Assembly: GCA_963920665.1 (NCBI GenBank)
Contig: OY987273.1
Span: 14,014,501-14,078,500 of the forward strand
Direction of reading: 5' to 3'
DNA from: Straminergon stramineum
Taxonomy: Eukaryota; Streptophyta; Bryopsida; Hypnales; Calliergonaceae
Length of the DNA: 64,000 nucleotides
The translations under genes were made by a program, and so were the position numbers. This document shows, one piece after another, positions 58,968 through 64,000 of the stretch. Each line of letters starts with the position of its first letter. Positions within the stretch are counted from its first letter, which is position 1. The notes beneath the pieces were generated by a model. That model searched no databases. It was not told where the DNA came from and saw only the letters and a program-made list of their open reading frames with translations.

Positions 58968-60439
58968 TGTCACAAGATAGAAACTTGGAATGCATTGAGT
59001 TATTATAAAATAGAACTATTCTAGTATTGAATTTTTCATTTTCTTGGTTCGGCAAACGAAAGTTGAATCCGCTTAGCTTAATTATTGTAGTTAGACTAAA
59101 AAGACAAACTAGGTAATCTGTAACCAGACCAAAGTTGAATCCGGAATTGACTTGGACTCTAGAATAGAATCTGGAATTGACCTTGAATCTGGATTTAATT
59201 TAGAATCCGAAATGGAATCCAAAATTGATCCGGAATTGACCCGGGTAACTATCAAGACGACTCCCAAGGCGGCCAACAAGGCACCAACAAGTTAAGGTGG
59301 TAGTAGTTAGAAGAAGGCATGGAAGGCAAACTAGTTCGATTTTAGTTAGTTAGGATTTGAATTTTGAATCTGAACTGGCTTTCCAAGCATGGGCTTGAGT
59401 TCTAGATTTTTAAAATCTGATTTTCTTGGTTTTTTGGGAGGTCTGTGATTGGTCACGTGGATTTTCGGGGGCTTTTTGCCTTTGGGTTTCTGAATTTGAA
59501 AGGGGAAGGCAAGCTTGTTGTCCTCTCATTCCATCCTAGTGCTTATAGTTGGTATTTTGTCATCCTTTCTTTAATCTGAGCCACCTAGTAGACATTCAGG
59601 ATTTAATCTTTCATATATCCAACTTTTCTGTGTTTACTTGTGAGAGCGTTGAAGTTTGAGAGAGAGGATGAGAGAAGGAAGAATCCGGATCTTAGGTGAC
59701 CAAATCTGATTTGGAGGGAATGTTTGTGACATAGTTTAGGCTTGTGAATACGGTCTTGTGCGTGGTGCCTTTAAAATATTGGAACGGAAATCCAGCAAGG
59801 AGTGGTGTCGGTGCAAGTCCGAAATACCAAGGAGGGGTCCTTGCAAAGATAAGCAACCACGAGCGGAAAAATCCCCATCCTACTCTTTGGAAGGTTTGCC
59901 AAACCCTAGGATTAGTCTAATGAATGACTAACAATTCCCCATCGATTCCGGTTAGTGTTGAATTGTCATTATACTAGAAAGGACTTGTTATGGCTCTAAG
60001 TGACCTACCTTCCGGATTGGCCATCCGAAAAGTTGTGAGGGTGTTTCTTGGTCTGATCTAGTACAACATTTGGTCCAAGTGTGTTTGGTATAGTTAGAAG
60101 GAAAGAAGAGAGTGTGAGGAATACGAGTGGTGAGTCCCCACCCCTCTACAAGATCAAACATGGACCTTCTGAGGAAAAAACAAAGGGATCAAAAACCAGT
60201 GTGTGTATGTGTGCAGGAAGATACAGATCCAGATTCTAAAAAGGAGAAAATATGGATTGCATTCTAGAAAGATAAAGATCCGGAAGAGAGAAAGGAAGTG
60301 AAAAGAGTGTTGAAGTCGATAATACGGATAATCTCAACTTGCAGCAATAGTCTAGAATCCCCTGGGACAATATTTCGAGTCATTTTACAACATTTTGGTG
60401 TTGTAAGGAAACTTAGGCTCCTCTATGTGTACAACACAT
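58968..60439 (+). mobile_element. LTR-like unit copy 5, internally deleted (1,472 bp)
   Basis: It starts TGTCACAAGATAG and ends TATGTGTACAACA. It is flanked by an exact 5-bp duplication CATAC (58,963-58,967 and 60,440-60,444) and is opposite in strand to its host copy 4. It keeps about 250 bp of the 5' end and about 1.2 kb of the 3' end, including the C-terminal coding tail near 59,240-59,335, but lacks nearly all of the open frame. The junction zone at 59,130-59,240 is a short repeat of GAATCCGGAATTGAC-like units. Confidence 0.85.
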
Positions 60440-61232
60440 ACCCCTCCTTCGCATGGGTTGGTTTTTAAACCTTCCTGCTGTGAACTTATCAGCTTGGGAG
60501 GCTAATCTAGATCCTTTATTTCGGAATCCGTAGACATCCACCCAAACCTCATATGTCCAAGTTACAAGTTGATCCCTCACTGTCAACTCATATTGATTTG
60601 GAGCTCCTACGATGAGCTCTTAAATCATCTGCTCATTTTTGAGGGTCCACGGCCTAGGTAATAATCCGACACACCCTACGCACATTAGATTGTCTTCTAA
60701 TTGTGTCGAGTCACTCTGTTTAGTAGAAATCGCGGGACAAACCATTCGCGCAATGATGGTAAGTTTATGGCTACTTCCCTTCGCCATCAAAATTGTAACT
60801 AAGTCTAGATTCAATGTGGAAAGTAGCATCCTCACTTCCCTATTCCTGAAACAATCGCTAACTCACCACTCTTTCATTCAACTACATGAGCACAAACATT
60901 TGCGGAAGAAAGGAGGGGAAATGGAGATGGCAAGGTTTAAGTACCCATCATCCTACTGATCGTTCCCGGTAGAAGACTGTTTTCCGTAACAATTCCCTAG
61001 ATTTCTAGATTGGAACTCTAGAATATAGGTTGTCTCTATTTGGATTAGCGGATTCCGGATCCGTCTTCGCTTTGGTCACAGAATACCTGATTCGTCTTTT
61101 GAGCCTGAGTATAATACTTAAGCTAAGAAGGTTCTAATTCCTTTTGTTTAGCCAAAAAAAATTGAAAATTCACTACTATATTAATTTTATCTTGTACTAA
61201 ATTAACCCATTCCATATTTCCATCATGTGACA

Positions 61233-63600
61233 TAAGCTAATGGTTGTTCTTACACCCGCGGACGCCTTACCCATGGTCGCCCTATATGAGGTCACCCTTC
61301 TTGCATGCACCCTTTTGAGGGAGAAAAAATGTTTGTTCAAGGTAATGGTCTTTCTTACGCTTGTAGTCACCTTACATGTGATTGCCCCACACACGGTTGC
61401 CCTACCCGGAAGCGTTCTTTGAGGAAGAATAATTGTTTGTTCAAGCAAATGGCCTTCCTTACACCCATGGTTGCCTTACATGCAGTCGCCCTTTCTGCAT
61501 GCGCCCTTTGAGGATGAAAAAATGTTTGATCAAGCTAATGGTCTTACTTACACCCACAATCGCCTTACATGCATTCGCCCCACACACTATTTCCCTTCCT
61601 AGAAGCATTCTATGAGGAAGAAAAATTGTTTGTTCAAGCAAATGGCCCTTCTTACAACCACAGTCGCCTTACATGCGGTCACCCACAAGCAATCGCCCTT
61701 TCTACATATGCCCTTAGAGGAAGAAAAAATGTTTGTTCAAGCAATAGGCCTTTCTTACACCCGCGGTCGCTCTCGCCTCACACGAGGTTGCCCTTCCTCA
61801 AGGTGCCCTTTGAGGAAGAAAAAATGTTTGTTACGCAAATGGCCTTTCTTACACCCGTGGTCGCCTTATATGTACTCGCCCCACACATAGTTGTCCATTC
61901 TACATTCGCCCTATGAAGAAGAAAAATTGTTTGTTCAACCAAATGGCCTCTCTTACACCCGTGGTCACCTTACAAGTGGTCAATCCACATGCGATCACCC
62001 TTTGATTGAGAAAAATTGTTTGTTCAAGCAAATGGCCCTTCTTACATCTGCGGTTGCTCCATACGTGGTCTCCCTTGCTACATATGCTTTTTGAGGAAGA
62101 AAAATTGTTTGTTCAAGCAAAAGGCCTTTGCTACACCCATGGTCACCTTACCCGCAATTGCCTTTCTTGGAAGCACCCTTTGAGGAAGAAAAATTATTTG
62201 TTCAAGCTAATGGCCTTTCTTACATCCACAGTCGCCCTTCTTGGAAGACCCCTTTGAAGAATAATAATTGTTTGTTCAATCTAATAGCCTTTCTTACACC
62301 CGCAATTGCCTTATATGTGGTGGCCCACATGCAATTGGCCTTCCTACAAGTGCCCTTTGAGGAATAAAAATTGTTTGTTCAAGCTAATGGCCTTTCGTAC
62401 ACCCATGGTCACCTTACACCCAATTGTCCTACATGTAGTTGCCCTTCATAGAAGCACCCTTTGAGGAATAAAAATTGTTTGTTCAAGCTAATGGCCTTTC
62501 GTACACCCACTGTCACCTTACATCCAGTTGCCCCACATGCGATTGCCCTTTGTGGAAGTGCCCTTATAGGAATAAAAAAATTTTGTTCAAGCTAATGGCC
62601 TTTCGTACACCCATGGTCACCTTACACTTAATTGTCCTACATGCAGTTGCCCTTCGTAGAAGCACCCTTATAGGAATAAGAATTGTTTGTTCAAGCTAAT
62701 GGCCTTTCGTACACCCACTGTCACCTTACATCCAGTTGCCCCACATGCGATTGCCCTTTGTGGAAGTGCCCTTATAGGAATAAAAATTGTTTGTTCAAGC
62801 TAATGGCCTTTCTTATACTCGGAGTCACCTTATATACAGTCGTCCCAAAAGCAGTCGCCATTCTTGGAAGTGTTCTTTGAGGAAGAAAAATTGTTTGTTC
62901 AAGCAAATGGCTTTTTTGACACCCATGGTCACTTTACGTGTGGTTGCCCACATGCGGTTGCCTTTCCTAGAAGCACTCTTTCAGGAAGAATAATTGTTTG
63001 TTCAAGCAAATGGCCTTTCTTACACCCGTGGTCGCCTTACACGCGATTGCCCCACATGCTGCTGCCCTTCGTGGAAGCGCCCTTTGAGGAAGAATAATTG
63101 TTTGTTCAAGCAAATGGCCTTTCTTGCATTTGCAGTCGCCGCACATGTAGTTGCCCTTCTTGGAAGTGCTCTTTCAAGAAGAAGAATTTTTTGTTCAAGC
63201 AAATGGCCTTTCTTACACCTACAGTTACCTTACACACAGTTGCCCTACATGCGGTTGCCCTTTGTGGAAGCGCCCTTTGAGGAAGAATAACTATTTGTTC
63301 AAGCAAATGGCCTTTTTGACACCTGCGGTTGCCTTACATGCAATTGCCCTTCTTGGAAGTGCTCTTTGAGGAAGAATAATTGTTTGTTCAAGCTCATGGC
63401 ATTTCTTACACCCGCAGTCGCCTTATCCACAACCAGCCCACATGTGGTCGCCCTCCTTGTATAAACCTTTTGAGGGAGAAAAATTGTTTGTTCAAGCTCA
63501 TGGCCTTTTTTACACCCACAGTCGCCTTACATGCGGCTACCGTTCTTGCATACACCTTTCAAGGTTGAAAAAATGTTTGTTCAAGCTAGTGGTCGTCCTC
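61233..63600 (+). repeat. Tandem array of 90-104-bp units, right part
   Basis: About 25 units of the array interrupted by LTR copy 4. Units share GAGGAAGAAAAATTGTTTG, TTCAAGCAAATGGCC and one to three variants of GGTCGCC / AGTTGCC. Many overlapping open frames occur in all plus frames because stops are rare in the unit. Their peptides repeat with the DNA and show no domain, so I do not call them genes. Confidence 0.8.
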
Positions 63601-64000
63601 TCTCTGTGAAAGATTCCTTGGAGCCTTATAATTAAAGAATGGCACAAGATTTTATTCACCTTTGACAATTGTGTAGAGTCGAGAGTTGTTCTTACACATC
63701 TTCTGGGAGATTCTATGAGAGGTTCAACAAAAAGTTTAGGAATTTTCTTGTACTCAGAAGATGCCTTTCCAAATAGTTAATTGCTTTAACCTCCAACAGG
63801 AAATTCGTAAAAATTACCCAAGTGGCAATAAAATCTCACTAAAAATTAGAATAGCTTTTTTTTATATTAATAAGATGCTCCTACAAGTTTCAAGGCATTC
63901 CAATAGTTAGAAGGACCCGAACTTGCGAAATTCCTCAACAATTGGTGAAATTTGAAGATTACGATGAATTTGACCAATGAATTAGAAGCATACGAAAGCA
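63601..64000. other. Right-edge sequence, no feature recognised
   Basis: AT-rich sequence after the tandem array. No open frame or repeat was recognised. Confidence 0.3.

Larger units (their letters stand above)
56946..60787 (-). pseudogene. LTR-embedded open frame, copy 4 (minus strand, decayed)
   Basis: The start codon is at 60,787 (MAKGSSHK) and the natural stop after KARKVK at 56,946-56,948. The frame is cut by LTR copy 5 (58,968-60,439) in the KEGYAISD-like region and by the MITEs at 57,178-57,530. Recognisable parts: MEGRLVHWGRVVA and ISPYLFHLYHQVELL (58,544-58,870), KQREREALQLVKNLSNL (58,000-58,275). A 25-bp segment at 57,552-57,626 is triplicated and shifts the frame. Confidence 0.65.
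56131..61232 (-). mobile_element. LTR-like unit copy 4, minus strand, inserted in the tandem array
   Basis: On the minus strand it starts TGTCACATGATGG (61,232) and ends CGCGCGTACAACA (56,131). The flanks CAAGT (56,126-56,130) and TAAGC (61,233-61,237) are both one C-to-T change from CAAGC, the array sequence at that position (GTTCAAGCTAATGG), so a mutated 5-bp duplication is likely. It contains LTR copy 5 and two nested MITEs. Without them it is about 3.3 kb. Confidence 0.8.

Noticed and set aside
61233..63600. Many overlapping open frames encoding similar peptides (starting MFVQANGLSYT) in the tandem array.
   Set aside because: They repeat with the DNA unit in all three plus frames, lack domains, and shift frame with unit length, so they are by-products of a stop-poor repeat.

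Overview
The window reads as intergenic DNA from a large plant genome. The evidence is a spliced gene with GT-AG introns, plant-type hAT and Mutator-like (MULE) transposases, CACTA-type MITEs, AT-rich spacers, minisatellites, and long terminal repeat (LTR) units of 3.4-3.5 kb. I see no ordinary host housekeeping gene, rRNA, tRNA or CRISPR array. The transposase families recall seed-free land plants, but that is a weak inference. Almost every coding region is a decayed transposable-element gene with in-frame stops or frameshifts.

Layout: (1) 1-15.7 kb: a kinase-like gene end at the left edge, small CACTA-type MITEs, two solo-LTR-like units of one family (copy 2 nested in copy 1 with 5-bp target duplication CTCGT), then a repeat-rich stretch with degenerate gene fragments. 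(2) 15,726-52,486: a MULE flanked by an 11-bp direct repeat CAGTGACAAAT, with imperfect terminal inverted repeats, inserted into a degenerate satellite. Without later insertions it is about 11.9 kb. It carries a MULE-type transposase (plus strand) and, divergently, a multi-exon gene with DNA-methyltransferase-like motifs (minus strand). The MULE was hit by LTR copy 3 (19,820-41,238) and LTR copy 6 (44,459-47,936, TSD GGAGT). (3) Inside LTR copy 3 sits a 17.9-kb hAT element (22,883-40,785) with an 8-bp target duplication CTTGTTAC and inverted ends CTGGGTTGACA / TAGGGTTGACA. It carries four genes: a kinase-like gene, a zinc-finger gene with a Gly/Tyr/Ser-rich tail, a zinc-finger/coiled-coil/RING gene, and a BED-hAT transposase with a long C-terminal extension. 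The genes are separated by minisatellites rich in GCGGACGG-like motifs. (4) 52.5-64 kb: the rest of the satellite, then a 90-104-bp tandem array. The array is split by LTR copy 4 (minus strand), itself split by an internally deleted LTR copy 5 (TSD CATAC) and by two nested MITEs.

The LTR-like units are unusual because each spans one long open frame of about 650 codons, yet no reverse transcriptase, integrase or internal domain occurs anywhere in the window. In the two best copies all ten premature stops are TAG. Those I could align come mostly from CAG, C-TGG or CGG codons, which fits deamination of methylated cytosines. Relative order: satellite, then MULE, then LTR copies 3 and 6, then the giant hAT inside copy 3.
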